Shown: piece after piece, positions 37,258-46,609 of the stretch
Layout: each line of letters begins with the position of its first letter
Position numbering within the stretch: the first letter of the stretch is position 1
NCBI RefSeq assembly: GCF_007830235.1
Contig: NZ_VLKI01000005.1
Span: 248,001-312,000 of the forward strand
DNA from: Cytobacillus oceanisediminis
GTDB lineage: Bacteria > Bacillota > Bacilli > Bacillales > Cytobacillaceae
Direction: 5' to 3'
Length of the DNA: 64,000 nucleotides
Notes under the pieces: generated by a model
The model's database searches: none
The model's input: only the letters and a program-made list of their open reading frames with translations
Told to the model about the DNA's origin: nothing
Translations under genes and position numbers: made by a program

Positions 37258-37655
37258 AAGAGGTACAACTACCCATTTCAGGGGATTAGCGGCGAAAAGT
37301 CCTCAAGGCAAAAGAGAAAGGTAGTTAATCGGAGTGATTAACGACGAAAAGTGCTCTAGGCAAAGAGAAAAGGTAGTTAATCGGGTGATTAACGACGAAA
37401 AGTGTTTGTACTAAAGGAAAATGGTAGTAAATCCGGGGGATTCACTACGAAAATTGCTCTTGATAAGCAAAAATGGCATATTCCTCAAATTCTCCAGCAC
37501 TATTCCGTCCGATTAGTTCCCATTAGAAGCCATTTCCCCAGCTTTTTCACTATTCCATCTGGTTGATTCCGGTTAAAACCAATTTGCCGAGTTCAACTGC
37601 ACTTTTCCCTTCCGATTGATTCCCGTTTCTCCTTATATCTAACAACGAAAAGTGT
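37258..37655. repeat. Degenerate tandem array, ~52-bp unit, with units in both orientations
   Basis: Forward units (37262-37480) contain GGTAGTTAATCGG, GTGATTAACGACGAAAAGTG and AAAGAGAAA with a spacing of 51-58 bases; at least four occur. From about 37495 the opposite strand carries about three related units with the pattern GGAATCAATCGGA ... GGGAAAAGTGCAG ... GGAAATGGCTTTTAAT. Non-coding; lies between the converging mutL and mreBH genes. Confidence 0.65.
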
Positions 37656-37662
37656 TCTAAAT

Positions 37663-37692
37663 AAAAAAAACACCCATTTCGCAAAATGGATG
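37663..37692 (-). terminator. Terminator of mreBH
   Basis: On the minus strand CATCCATTT-TGCG-AAATGGGTG (one G-U pair) followed by eight T, 14 bases after the mreBH stop. Confidence 0.8.
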
Positions 37693-37705
37693 CTCTTCCT
37701 TTAAA

Positions 37706-38713
37706 TTATCTTACCAATGTATGCAGCTTATCAATATATTTTAATGCAACCCCTGTACCAACTGCTACAGATTCAAGGGGGTTTGGAGCAAGGTGTACTG
37801 GCACGACGATTTCTTGTGATAGCCAATCCTGCATGCCATTAAGCAGAGCGCCGCCTCCGGAAAGAATAACACCGCGGTCAACGATGTCACCGCTCAGTTC
37901 AGCAGGACTGTCCTCTAAAGTGGCACGGATGGCTTCAAGAATATGCAGGAGAGCTTCCTTCATTGCATCGCGTACCTCATATGAAGACAATGTGATCGTT
38001 TTTGGCAAACCAGTCACAAGGTCCCGGCCGCGCACTTCCATTGTCAATTCTTCGTGGTCGACTAATGCATAGCCAATTTCCATTTTAACTTGTTCCGCTG
38101 TTCTTTCTCCAATAAGGACATTGTATTCTTTGCGTACATGCTGAATGATGTCATCATCGAGTCTGTCGCCGCCGATGCGGATGGAGTGGCAGGCTACGAC
38201 GCCGCCAAAGGAGATGATGGCTACTTCAGTTGAACCGCCGCCAATATCTACAACAACGTTTGCTACCGGCTCATCAACAGGCATGCCTGCACCGATTGCA
38301 GCTGCTACGGGTTCTTCAATAAGATGTACCTTTTTTGCCCCAGCATTTCGCACTGCGTCCTGAATCGCTCTTCTTTCTACAGAGGTAGATCCAGAAGGAG
38401 TACATACAACCACGTTAGGCTTTCTGATCGCAAATCCGACTTTTTTCGATGCTTTTCTCATTACTTGGCGAAGCATTTCTGTTGTTGTATCATAATCTGC
38501 AATAACCCCATCTTTAAGTGGACGGATTGCGACAATACGTCCTGGTGTTTTACCGATCATTTCTTTGGCTTCTTTACCAACTGCTAACACTTTTTTCGTT
38601 TCTGTGTCAATTGCAACAACAGAAGGTTCATTTAAGATAATACCCTTTGTTTTACTATAAACAAGGATATTTGCTGTTCCTAAATCAATACCAATTTCAG
38701 ATGTATTTATCAT
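37706..38713 (-). CDS. mreBH: Rod shape-determining protein MreBH
   Basis: Actin-like cytoskeletal ATPase of 335 residues that guides cell-wall elongation enzymes. Motifs: [19 protein letters not shown] (phosphate 1), [27 protein letters not shown] (phosphate 2) and [14 protein letters not shown] (adenosine motif). Overall sequence is nearer to B. subtilis MreBH than to MreB or Mbl (for example [36 protein letters not shown]). In B. subtilis mreBH is elsewhere; here it lies inverted between mutL and miaA. Own promoter in the 270-base gap before miaA and own terminator. Confidence 0.9.
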   Translation of the reverse strand: MINTSEIGIDLGTANILVYSKTKGIILNEPSVVAIDTETKKVLAVGKEAKEMIGKTPGRIVAIRPLKDGVIADYDTTTEMLRQVMRKASKKVGFAIRKPNVVVCTPSGSTSVERRAIQDAVRNAGAKKVHLIEEPVAAAIGAGMPVDEPVANVVVDIGGGSTEVAIISFGGVVACHSIRIGGDRLDDDIIQHVRKEYNVLIGERTAEQVKMEIGYALVDHEELTMEVRGRDLVTGLPKTITLSSYEVRDAMKEALLHILEAIRATLEDSPAELSGDIVDRGVILSGGGALLNGMQDWLSQEIVVPVHLAPNPLESVAVGTGVALKYIDKLHTLVR

Positions 38714-38985
38714 GAATTATTCACCTATTTTCAATTTATAAAGTCACAATATAACCTTCTAATAAATTAACATGAATTTGGGGGCCAACCTTCGTTTGTT
38801 ATGGAATCGTTAAAAAAATGTAATCTTTCATGAAAATTTTAGGAAACTTGTCGAATAGGAAGGGTGAAATCTGTTTATACTGCTTAGATGTTCTGTTTTT
38901 ATCAAGAATGGTAAAATGATACCTGAAAAATTTTCCTGCATTATGGTAGGATAGTGAATAGAACGGCAGTAAAGGCAGTGAACAG

Positions 38986-39948
38986 ATGAGTGAAAAAGAA
39001 AAGCTTGTAGTGCTGATTGGCCCTACAGCAGTCGGTAAAACAAAATTAAGCATTCTTCTTGCAAAAAGGTTTAATGCTGAAATTATCAGCGGCGATTCCA
39101 TGCAGATATATAAAAGTATGGATATAGGCACCGCCAAGATTACAAAAGAAGAAATGGAAGGTATTCCACATCATCTCATTGATATCAAAAATCCGGAAGA
39201 CCCTTTTTCTGCAGCAGAGTTCCAGGAGCTGGTCCGCAGAAAAATCTCTGACATCACTTCCAGAGGTAAACTTCCGATGATCGTAGGGGGCACCGGGTTA
39301 TATATTCAGTCAGTCATTTACGATTATCAATTTTCGGATGCTCCTTCAGATGACGAGTTCAGACAGAAGCTGGAGGAACGCGCGGAAGGAGAAGGAAACG
39401 AAGCGCTTTATAAAGAGCTTATGGCAATTGATCCGGAAAGCGGAAGCAAAATCCATCCCAACAATATCCGCAGGGTGATCCGGGCACTGGAAATTTATCA
39501 TTGTACAGGAAAAACAATGTCGGATTATCAGGAGAACCAGAACCCTGAACTTCTTTATGACACTGCACTGATCGGGCTAACCATGGATCGGGAAAAATTG
39601 TATGAGCGCATTAATCTGCGCGTCGACATCATGATGAAGGAAGGGCTGCTGGAAGAGGTGAAATCCCTTTATGAACAGGGATTAAAGGATTGCCAGTCCA
39701 TTCAGGCCATCGGATACAAAGAGCTGTATGAATACTTCAATAGGCGTGTTTCCCTTGAAGACGCCATAGGAAATCTGAAGCAAAATTCACGAAGATATGC
39801 AAAAAGGCAGCTAACCTGGTTTCGAAACAAGATGAATGTGGAATGGTTTGATATGTCCGATACAGCAGACCCTCTTGAGTTTGAAAAAAAATTCGCTGAA
39901 ATTTCTTCTCATATTGAAGGAAAGCTGAAAATAAAATCGAATACATAA
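38986..39948 (+). CDS. miaA: tRNA dimethylallyltransferase MiaA
   Basis: Transfers a dimethylallyl group to N6 of A37 in tRNAs reading UNN codons, the substrate-forming step for MiaB. 320 residues. Walker A GPTAVGKTKLS near residue 12, SGDSMQIYKSMDIGTAK (catalytic Asp and tRNA contact), VGGTGLYIQSVIYDYQF, and the C-terminal RRYAKRQLTWFRN typical of the family. ATG 38986. Directly followed by hfq, the common Bacillus arrangement. Confidence 0.96.
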   Translation: MSEKEKLVVLIGPTAVGKTKLSILLAKRFNAEIISGDSMQIYKSMDIGTAKITKEEMEGIPHHLIDIKNPEDPFSAAEFQELVRRKISDITSRGKLPMIVGGTGLYIQSVIYDYQFSDAPSDDEFRQKLEERAEGEGNEALYKELMAIDPESGSKIHPNNIRRVIRALEIYHCTGKTMSDYQENQNPELLYDTALIGLTMDREKLYERINLRVDIMMKEGLLEEVKSLYEQGLKDCQSIQAIGYKELYEYFNRRVSLEDAIGNLKQNSRRYAKRQLTWFRNKMNVEWFDMSDTADPLEFEKKFAEISSHIEGKLKIKSNT

Positions 39949-39975
39949 TGATAGAGATAAAAGAGGAGGATTATT

Positions 39976-40209
39976 ATGAAATCAGCAATCAATATTCAAG
40001 ATCAGGTTCTAAACCAGCTACGCAAAGACAATACAAATTGTACCGTATTCCTATTAAATGGATTCCAAATTAGAGGCCAAATTAAAGGCTTTGATAATTT
40101 CACCGTTTTATTTGAGTCTGAAGGCAAGCAGCAGCTTGTTTATAAGCATGCAATTTCTACATTCGTTCCACAGCGCAATGTTCAGCTGGACTTGGATAAC
40201 CAGCAATAA
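39976..40209 (+). CDS. hfq: RNA-binding protein Hfq
   Basis: 77-residue hexameric Sm-like RNA chaperone. Sm1 is [39 protein letters not shown] and Sm2 is [15 protein letters not shown], with the conserved KH pair replacing the usual spacing at YKHAIST. Binds AU-rich and A-rich RNA. ATG 39976 with GAGGAGG upstream. 27 bases separate it from miaA; a terminator follows. Confidence 0.97.
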   Translation: MKSAINIQDQVLNQLRKDNTNCTVFLLNGFQIRGQIKGFDNFTVLFESEGKQQLVYKHAISTFVPQRNVQLDLDNQQ

Positions 40210-40230
40210 TATACCCCGTATCAAAAAGAA

Positions 40231-40262
40231 AGCCTGCTTCGATGGAAGCGGGCTATTTTTAT
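40231..40262 (+). terminator. Terminator of miaA-hfq
   Basis: AGCCTGCTTC-GATG-GAAGCGGGCT (one G-T pair) then ATTTTTATTTTT. Confidence 0.85.
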
Positions 40263-40389
40263 TTTTACAACTGCAGTTTAAGTCAAAAACTTTTAATGAA
40301 ATGCTGATAGCTTGAATACATATAGATATGGGAATGTATAGCTGTTAAGAGGCGGACCTCTGTCCGGGCTCAAAGGCTTCATTTCACTT

Positions 40390-40605
40390 TATCCCGCATA
40401 TTAACAGGCAGTAAGTCCCCCACTTAAGTGTTTGAGGCCAAAGATAATGCTAAGTGGGGGGATCAACTGCACATAAAAGCCCGATTAAAAGAACTCAGAC
40501 TAAAGACGCCACATCCATGTGGCAACGTCTGAATGACCCGCATCCTGCGGGCCTCAACTAACCATCAGTGGGGAAAAACCTCTACTGATGGAAGTTTCAC
40601 CTTAT
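40390..40605 (+). repeat. Dispersed structured repeat family C, copy 2 (long form)
   Basis: Order: ATCCCGCAT, ACAGGCAGTAAGTCCCCCACTTAAG, a paired CTAAGTGGGGGGATCAACTG, the module GACGCCACATCCATGTGGCAACGTC (40505-40529), hairpin GACCCGCA-TCC-TGCGGGCC, hairpin CCATCAGTGG...CTACTGATGG, and GTTTCACCTTA. Matches copy 1 over its length in the opposite orientation. Confidence 0.72.
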
Positions 40606-40774
40606 TTCTCGGGAAACCGCATGAAACGACATCCCCGTATCAATCGTTGCTGAAAAGAGCGGGAAATTGTCGTTAATTAGCCTTAAAACCGTAATCTGGC
40701 GGAAACATATAGGCTTTTTTCACAACGATTACTTCTAAGCGTATACTGTGCCTAAGAATGTGAGGTGATAGCTT

Positions 40775-41725
40775 TTGGACCAGCCGATTCGCTTGAAAAA
40801 TAACGGACAAATCAGCATCGTCCTAAATTCACAGAAGCGAAAAACATACACAAAAGAACTTCCAGAATCTCAAGTGGTTCCAAAGGCCATTCCGCCTGAG
40901 CATGCAGCCCTGAAAGAAATTGAGGAAGAACTTGGTGCTCTTGTAGGAATGGAAGAGATGAAGAAGATGATCAAGGAAATTTATGCATGGATTTATGTTA
41001 ATAAAAAGAGGGAAGAAGCCGGCCTGAAAGCAGGAAAACAAGCACTCCATATGATGTTTAAAGGAAATCCGGGAACTGGGAAAACAACGGTTGCCCGATT
41101 AATAGGAAGGCTTTTTCAAAAAATGAATGTATTATCAAAAGGGCACCTGATTGAAGCCGAGCGGGCAGATCTCGTCGGCGAATATATTGGGCATACGGCT
41201 CAAAAAACGAGGGACCTGGTGAAAAAAGCAATAGGGGGTATCCTTTTCATCGATGAAGCCTATTCTTTGGGCAGAGGCGGGGAAAAGGATTTCGGCAAGG
41301 AAGCAATCGACACACTTGTGAAACACATGGAGGACCGCCAGCATGAGTTCATCCTTATCTTAGCTGGGTATTCAAGGGAAATGGATTATTTCCTCACTTT
41401 AAATCCAGGTCTCCACTCCCGTTTTCCGCTGGTAGTTGATTTCCCGGACTACTCAATCGAGCAACTGTTGGAAATTGGACAGAGAATGCTGAAAGAGCGG
41501 GAATATACGTTAAGCCATGAGTCTGAAAAGAAGATGAGGGAGCATTTGCATTTTGTAAAAAATACTCTAAGTCCAAACAGCTTTTCAAATGGCCGCTATA
41601 TCCGCAATATCATTGAAAAATCAATTCGGGCACAGGCAATGCGCCTGCTCATGCAAAACAGCTATGACCGCCACGATTTAATGACAATCAGAAGCAATGA
41701 TTTAGTGTTTGAAGAAGATGAATAA
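40775..41725 (+). CDS. spoVK: Stage V sporulation protein K (AAA+ ATPase)
   Basis: 316-residue CbbX-like AAA+ protein made in the mother cell and needed for spore maturation. Walker A FKGNPGTGKTT, Walker B GILFIDEAYSLGRGGEKDFGKEAID, sensor and arginine finger around NPGLHSRFPLVVDFPDYS, and C-terminal SFSNGRYIRNIIEKSIRAQAMRL. TTG 40775 start with GAGGTGAT upstream. The target it remodels is unknown. SigE control is expected from B. subtilis, but I could not assign a confident SigE pair in the upstream region. Confidence 0.94.
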   Translation: MDQPIRLKNNGQISIVLNSQKRKTYTKELPESQVVPKAIPPEHAALKEIEEELGALVGMEEMKKMIKEIYAWIYVNKKREEAGLKAGKQALHMMFKGNPGTGKTTVARLIGRLFQKMNVLSKGHLIEAERADLVGEYIGHTAQKTRDLVKKAIGGILFIDEAYSLGRGGEKDFGKEAIDTLVKHMEDRQHEFILILAGYSREMDYFLTLNPGLHSRFPLVVDFPDYSIEQLLEIGQRMLKEREYTLSHESEKKMREHLHFVKNTLSPNSFSNGRYIRNIIEKSIRAQAMRLLMQNSYDRHDLMTIRSNDLVFEEDE

Positions 41726-41747
41726 GGGAACAAAGATCAATAAAAAG

Positions 41748-41781
41748 ACAGTGTCATACAGTGTTGACATTGTTTTTTTAT
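41748..41781 (+). terminator. Terminator of spoVK
   Basis: ACAGTGTCA and TGACATTGT (one G-T) with an 8-base loop and T-run. Confidence 0.8.
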
Positions 41782-41837
41782 TGAGTTATTATACCATTAG
41801 GGGTATAAAAGAAGTGGTTTAGAGGAGGAATTTAATA

Positions 41838-42071
41838 ATGAACGATATTACTGTTTACACAACTAATACATGTCCTTATTGCACAATGGTGAAAAACTTC
41901 CTGGATCAGCAAGGTTTATCTTACAAAGAGGTAAACGTCCAGCAAGACCAAAGAGCGGCGCAAAAGCTGGTTGAAACTACTGGCCAAATGGGCGTACCGC
42001 AAATCAATGTTAACGGCAAATGGGTACTTGGTTTTGACCCTAACAGCATTATGGCAAATGTAAAGCAATGA
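41838..42071 (+). CDS. Glutaredoxin family protein
   Basis: 77-residue thioredoxin-fold protein with the dithiol site CPYC at residues 12-15 (TTNTCPYCTMVKNFL), the cis-Pro segment MGVPQINVNGKWVLGFD and GFD near the C-terminus. Bacillaceae generally lack glutathione, so bacillithiol (bacilliredoxin-like use) or another thiol is the likely reductant; this is inference. ATG 41838 with GAGGAGG upstream. Own terminator downstream. Confidence 0.9.
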   Translation: MNDITVYTTNTCPYCTMVKNFLDQQGLSYKEVNVQQDQRAAQKLVETTGQMGVPQINVNGKWVLGFDPNSIMANVKQ

Positions 42072-42081
42072 TCGAAAGAGA

Positions 42082-42116
42082 AAGGCCTGTTCACAACGTG
42101 AGCAGGCCTTTTTTGT
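42082..42116 (+). terminator. Terminator of the glutaredoxin gene
   Basis: AAGGCCTGTTCAC-AAC-GTGAGCAGGCCTT (one mismatch) followed by T-run. Confidence 0.88.
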
Positions 42117-42125
42117 AGAGGTAAT

Positions 42126-42252
42126 TGTGAACTATCAGAATAAACGGTGATAACTTGCGAACAACTGGCCCGAATTTACGAATAACAGGAAATTTAGCGA
42201 ACAAATAGGCCAAACTTGCGAACAACTGGATGAATCTAGCGAATCACACGGA
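42126..42252. repeat. Degenerate tandem array, 21-bp unit
   Basis: Successive units start CGAACAACTGG, CGAATAACAGG, CGAACAAATAGG, CGAACAACTGG and CGAATCACACGG at about 21-base spacing (42157-42248), with a less clear unit before. The period equals two DNA helical turns. Stops in every frame argue against coding. Confidence 0.7.
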
Positions 42253-42338
42253 GGTGCAATCCCCAGATCTTCCTAAAAATAAAGGAAAAAATATTCTTAA
42301 GCCGAATACATACAAAAAACAATCCAGGAGGTATCAAT

Positions 42339-42770
42339 ATGGTTCCGCAAAGAGTTAGTTTAGTAACGGTAGGCGCATTTAATTTGCCTGCATTAAGAAG
42401 CTTTTATCAAAAGCTGGGCTGGGAAGAAACAAGCATCAGTTCGGATCAGTATGCTGTCTTTAAAACAGCGGGTGTCCTGCTGTCATTATTCCCGGTTGAG
42501 GAATTGGCTAAGGATGCAGGAGTTGAAATTAAGCCTTCATCAGGTACCTACAATAATATTACGCTGGCTATCAACGTAAATTCTCCCGAAGAAGTCGATT
42601 CCACAATGGAACTGATACGGGAAGCCGGCGGAAAAATTCTTCGTGAACCAAGTGACGCATTTTGGGGAGGGCGCACAGCTTATTTTACAGATCCGGAAAA
42701 TAATTTATGGGAGCTGGCCTGGAATCCGGATTCCATTTTTGACGAACGGGGAGCAATGCTGTCTTTCTAA
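42339..42770 (+). CDS. VOC family protein (single domain)
   Basis: 143-residue glyoxalase/bleomycin-resistance-fold protein: QRVSLVTVGAFNLPALRSFYQKLGWEETSIS ... GGKILREPSDAFWGGRTAYFTDPENNLWELAWNPDS. The C-terminal Glu in NLWELAWNP is the usual metal-ligand position. ATG 42339 with AGGAGG upstream. Substrate unknown. It converges on the TRIC gene with a shared terminator between them. Confidence 0.8.
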   Translation: MVPQRVSLVTVGAFNLPALRSFYQKLGWEETSISSDQYAVFKTAGVLLSLFPVEELAKDAGVEIKPSSGTYNNITLAINVNSPEEVDSTMELIREAGGKILREPSDAFWGGRTAYFTDPENNLWELAWNPDSIFDERGAMLSF

Positions 42771-42780
42771 AATAAAATAA

Positions 42781-42807
42781 AAAGCATCGGCGCAAAGCCG
42801 ATGCTTT
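42781..42807. terminator. Bidirectional terminator
   Basis: AAAGCATCGGC-GCAAA-GCCGATGCTTT, perfect 11-bp stem with A-tract before and T-rich end after, between convergent genes. Confidence 0.85.
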
Positions 42808-42817
42808 AATCTAATCC

Positions 42818-43423
42818 TTATCTGATTCCCAGCCTCTTAACCGGAAGCTTCCATTTATATGTGTAGGATAAAACCCTTAACGCGGTAATAATGACAAACA
42901 ATGAGTATAGCTCAGCTGAAGAAACCGCAATTCCCAGCCCGATGGCTGCGCCGCAAAGGATGGCCCAGACAGCATAAATCTCTGATTTCAGTACCAGCGG
43001 GTTTCTGCGTGCAAGCAGGTCGCGGATGATTCCGCCGCCGCTACCTGTTAGGACAGCAGCCACGATGACCGCGCTTAATGGATGGTTCATTTGAGTTGCG
43101 TACAGCGCTCCTTGAATGGCAAATGAGGATAACCCGATTGCATCAAAGAAATTGCCCCATCTTTGCCAGTGTTTAAGCAGGTTATTTGGGAAAAGCATTA
43201 CTGCTGTGATGGACAAAAGAGCAATTTGAAAAAATAACCCCTGTTCCCAAAGGGCAGAGACCGGTACGCCTATTAATAAATTCCGGATGGCTCCCCCGCC
43301 GAAAGCGGTGACGATTCCGAGAATGTATATACCTAAAATATCGTATTCTTCTTCCATGGCCACGATTGCGCCGCTGACCGCGAAAGCAATGGTGCCAATC
43401 ATACTTAAAACTTCCCAAGTCAT
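42818..43423 (-). CDS. Trimeric intracellular cation (TRIC) channel family protein
   Basis: About 201 residues with six to seven hydrophobic helices; UPF0126/TRIC family (B. subtilis YvgT-like). Two repeats of a three-helix unit each carry the glycine motif: VTAFGGGAIRNLLIG and LTGSGGGIIRDLLARR. ATG 43423 (second Met, MTWEVL) is preferred because AGGAG lies 8 bases upstream; ATG 43429 would be only about 2-3 bases from it. Members conduct K+ and similar cations; the role in Bacillus is unknown. Confidence 0.85.
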   Translation of the reverse strand: MTWEVLSMIGTIAFAVSGAIVAMEEEYDILGIYILGIVTAFGGGAIRNLLIGVPVSALWEQGLFFQIALLSITAVMLFPNNLLKHWQRWGNFFDAIGLSSFAIQGALYATQMNHPLSAVIVAAVLTGSGGGIIRDLLARRNPLVLKSEIYAVWAILCGAAIGLGIAVSSAELYSLFVIITALRVLSYTYKWKLPVKRLGIR

Positions 43424-43724
43424 AGCCATTTCTCCTCTTGATGAATATCTCGCACTCTATCTTATTTAAACCCTATTAATATAGGTAAATTCTTTTCAAA
43501 CAATATGATTTTAACACGGAAAATTAGAAATACAACCCTTTTGTTCTGCATGTGTAAGCTTTTTTACAAAGAAGCCCCAAAAGGCTTTAGGAAAGCCGTA
43601 AAAATTAGTATTTACAAAATTTTTTTGATATGATGTTATCAATCAGAAAGCAGAAGCACAGCTGATCGGAACGATTGGCTTCCCGGCTTCTTTTTAATAT
43701 CAAGCTTATAATTGAATTTAGATA

Positions 43725-43975
43725 ACTGTCTAGCTTCAGGCCCCGTCGGCTCGAGGTCTTTAAGCCATTCGCTCCTGAAGGCAAAGAACGCCTTCTGTCA
43801 GCGTATGTCTTAAGCTTTAGGCTCGCAGGACAAGAAAGGCTGCGTCAGCAAATTCATCGCACGACCAAAAGCGTCAGCTTTTGGGAGGATGCGGGTCATG
43901 CAGACGTTGCCACAGGACGTGGCGATTTTAGTCTGCGCTCCTCGTTGGCGGGGCGCCTTGCGCTTTTCTAATACA
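43725..43975. repeat. Dispersed repeat family A, copy 3
   Basis: Starts ACTGTCTAGCTTCAGGCCCCGTCGGCTCGAG, contains TTAAGCCATTCGCTCCTGA, AAAAGCGTCAGCTTTTGGGAGG and the module CAGACGTTGCCACAGGACGTGGCG (43901-43935) also seen in repeats C1 and C2, and ends near GCGGGGCGCCTTGCGCTTTTC. It fills the TRIC-hflX gap. Confidence 0.65.
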
Positions 43976-43996
43976 TGTATGAAAGAGGGATGCTGA

Positions 43997-45253
43997 TTGG
44001 AACAAAAGCCAGAATACGAAAAAGTTATTCTTGTCGGCTGCCATACAGAAGAAGATGACCAGCGCTTTGAATATTCCATGGAAGAATTGGAGTCCTTAAC
44101 GGAAACCGCCAATGGAAAAGTATTAGCTTCCATTACACAAAAAAGAGAACGGATTCATCTGTCTACATATATCGGCAAAGGGAAAGTGGAGGAACTGGCT
44201 GCTCTCCAGGAGGAATTGGAAGCAGATATCATCATTTTTAATGATGAGCTTTCACCAAGCCAGGTGCGAAATCTTTCGAATGAACTGGATGCCAGAATCA
44301 TTGACCGCACTCAGCTGATTTTGGATATTTTTGCACAAAGGGCACGCTCCAAAGAGGGGAAGCTGCAGGTCGAACTTGCGCAGCTCCAGTATCTCCTGCC
44401 TCGTCTGTCCGGACAGGGTATCCAGCTTTCAAGGCTTGGAGGGGGAATTGGCACAAGAGGTCCGGGTGAGACGAAGTTGGAATCTGACCGCCGCCATATC
44501 CGCCGGCGCATTGATGATATTAAGACACAGCTAACTGTCATTGTTCAGCACCGCGACAGATACCGTGAAAGAAGGAAGAAAAATAAAGCCTTCCAAATTG
44601 CACTTGTCGGTTATACGAATGCAGGCAAATCAACCATTTTTAACAGACTTTCAGAAGCTGAGTCCTATGAGGAAAACCAGCTATTTGCGACACTTGACCC
44701 GATGACGCGCAAGCTGATTTTGCCTAGCGGGTTTATGACGCTTGTGACAGATACCGTTGGGTTTATTCAGGACCTGCCAACGACTTTGATCGCCGCCTTC
44801 CGTTCAACTCTTGAAGAGGTGAAGGAAGCGGATCTCCTTCTGCATGTCGTGGATATGTCGAATCCTGATTATTTCCAGCATGAGCAAACGGTCAATAAAC
44901 TAATAGAAGATTTGGAAAATGATAAAATACCGCAATTGACAGTATATAATAAGAGAGATTTAAGGCACCCTGATTTTGTCCCGACAGCCAAGACGGAAAC
45001 CATTCAAATCAGTGCCTTTGAGGTAGAGGACCGCAATGAGTTAAAACGGAAAATTGAGCAAATGATTCTGGGTATGATGAAGCACTACCATGTCGAAGTG
45101 CCTTCAACAGAAGGGAAGCTTCTTTCCCAGCTCAAGAATGAAACCATTTTGCGCGAATTGTCGTTCCATGAGGAAAAGGAATTGTATGTTTGCAAGGGCT
45201 ATTACCTCGAGGATCACCAAATATCAGGGCCTTTAACGAAATATACCGTATAG
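43997..45253 (+). CDS. hflX: GTPase HflX
   Basis: 418-residue ribosome-associated GTPase (B. subtilis YnbA) that splits or rescues stalled ribosomes under stress. N-terminal HflX domain with [24 protein letters not shown] and the Gly-rich helix [26 protein letters not shown] domain: G1 [10 protein letters not shown]2/G3 region [11 protein letters not shown] and [24 protein letters not shown]4 YNKRD. TTG 43997 with GAGGGATG upstream. Followed after 13 bases by ynbB, as in B. subtilis. Confidence 0.94.
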   Translation: MEQKPEYEKVILVGCHTEEDDQRFEYSMEELESLTETANGKVLASITQKRERIHLSTYIGKGKVEELAALQEELEADIIIFNDELSPSQVRNLSNELDARIIDRTQLILDIFAQRARSKEGKLQVELAQLQYLLPRLSGQGIQLSRLGGGIGTRGPGETKLESDRRHIRRRIDDIKTQLTVIVQHRDRYRERRKKNKAFQIALVGYTNAGKSTIFNRLSEAESYEENQLFATLDPMTRKLILPSGFMTLVTDTVGFIQDLPTTLIAAFRSTLEEVKEADLLLHVVDMSNPDYFQHEQTVNKLIEDLENDKIPQLTVYNKRDLRHPDFVPTAKTETIQISAFEVEDRNELKRKIEQMILGMMKHYHVEVPSTEGKLLSQLKNETILRELSFHEEKELYVCKGYYLEDHQISGPLTKYTV

Positions 45254-45266
45254 TTAGGAGAACACC

Positions 45267-46538
45267 ATGTTTCAACAGTTATCACAAGGGGAAAAGCTCC
45301 AGCCGATCGTCAGGGAAGTGGAGCAGCAAATTTCACATGTACTGCAAAGTATTGACCAGAGAATTGATGATAATCAATTCCGTGTCCTAAACAGTTTTCA
45401 ATATTTTAAAGTAAGCGATTCTCATTTTACCCCATCGACTGGCTATGGATACGATGATATTGGCCGAGATACGCTTGAGGAGATATACGCGGAAGTGTTT
45501 GGAGGGGAAGCGGGCTTAGTCCGGCCGCAAATCATTTCTGGCACTCATGCCATTTCCATCGCCCTTTTTGGGGTTCTGCGACCAGGTGACGAATTGCTAT
45601 ATATCACTGGCAAGCCTTACGACACACTGGAAGAGATTGTCGGGATACGCGGAACAGGAAATGGCTCATTAAAAGAATTTGGCATCGGCTACAATAGTGT
45701 GCCGCTAATGGAAGAAGGAAGCATTGATTACCCAGCAGTGGAAAAAGCAATCAAGCCGAACACAAAAATGATTGGCATTCAGCGCTCCAAAGGGTATGCA
45801 ACAAGGCCTTCTTTTACAATTGAACAAATCGAAGAGATGATAAGATTTGTAAAAGAAATTAAGCCTGACGCAGTAGTTTTTGTAGACAATTGCTATGGAG
45901 AGTTTGTAGAAGACCGGGAGCCATGCCATGTTGGGGCGGATCTGATGGCAGGGTCGCTTATTAAAAATCCAGGCGGTGGCATTGCCAAGACGGGCGGCTA
46001 TATTGTCGGAAAAAAGGAATGGGTCGAGGCCTGCTCATACCGGATGACATCCCCGGGGATCGGGGCGGAAGCCGGCGCATCCCTATATAGCCTTCAGGAA
46101 ATGTACCAGGGCTTTTTTCTGGCTCCGCATGTGGTTGGCCAGGCACTTAAAGGAGCGGTTTTTACAGCAGCGGTGCTTGAGCGCCTTGGTATGAATTCCT
46201 ATCCAAAATGGAATAGCAAAAGAACCGATCTTATTCAGTCCGTTCAATTTGATGATAAAGATAAAATGGTGGCATTTTGCCAGGCGATCCAATTTGCCTC
46301 GCCTGTCAATTCCCATGTCACAGCTTACCCAGCATACATGCCGGGCTATGAAAATGATGTAATCATGGCTGCAGGTACATTTATCCAGGGAGCCAGCATT
46401 GAATTAACGGCTGACGGGCCAATCAGGCCGCCATATGTTGCGTATGTGCAGGGCGGGCTTACTTATTCCCATGTGAAAATGGCAGTCTGCATTGCTTTAA
46501 ACCGTTTGCTGGAAAAAGGTTTAATTGAAATAGAATAG
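45267..46538 (+). CDS. ynbB: PLP-dependent methionine gamma-lyase-like protein (YnbB)
   Basis: 423-residue fold-type I PLP enzyme of the 'aluminium resistance protein' family. Likely PLP lysine Lys233 in GSLIKNPGGGIAKTGGYIVG; cofactor-anchoring DNCYGEF upstream, and LVRPQIISGTHAISIALFG near the N-terminus. ATG 45267 with AGGAG. Immediately behind hflX and ahead of glnR. The true substrate is unproven; similarity to cystathionine and methionine lyases points to a C-S lyase. Confidence 0.85.
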   Translation: MFQQLSQGEKLQPIVREVEQQISHVLQSIDQRIDDNQFRVLNSFQYFKVSDSHFTPSTGYGYDDIGRDTLEEIYAEVFGGEAGLVRPQIISGTHAISIALFGVLRPGDELLYITGKPYDTLEEIVGIRGTGNGSLKEFGIGYNSVPLMEEGSIDYPAVEKAIKPNTKMIGIQRSKGYATRPSFTIEQIEEMIRFVKEIKPDAVVFVDNCYGEFVEDREPCHVGADLMAGSLIKNPGGGIAKTGGYIVGKKEWVEACSYRMTSPGIGAEAGASLYSLQEMYQGFFLAPHVVGQALKGAVFTAAVLERLGMNSYPKWNSKRTDLIQSVQFDDKDKMVAFCQAIQFASPVNSHVTAYPAYMPGYENDVIMAAGTFIQGASIELTADGPIRPPYVAYVQGGLTYSHVKMAVCIALNRLLEKGLIEIE

Positions 46539-46609
46539 GTGAATATAAAGAAGGACAGCTACCTAGTTAGTTGTCCTTTTCTGTTTGAAGCTTGCTGTTT
46601 TGGTAATCT

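Noticed and set aside
42126-42252. CRISPR-like appearance of the 21-bp array (and of the 52-bp arrays)
   Set aside because: Units are contiguous and all degenerate together; there are no unique spacers of constant length and no cas genes in the window.
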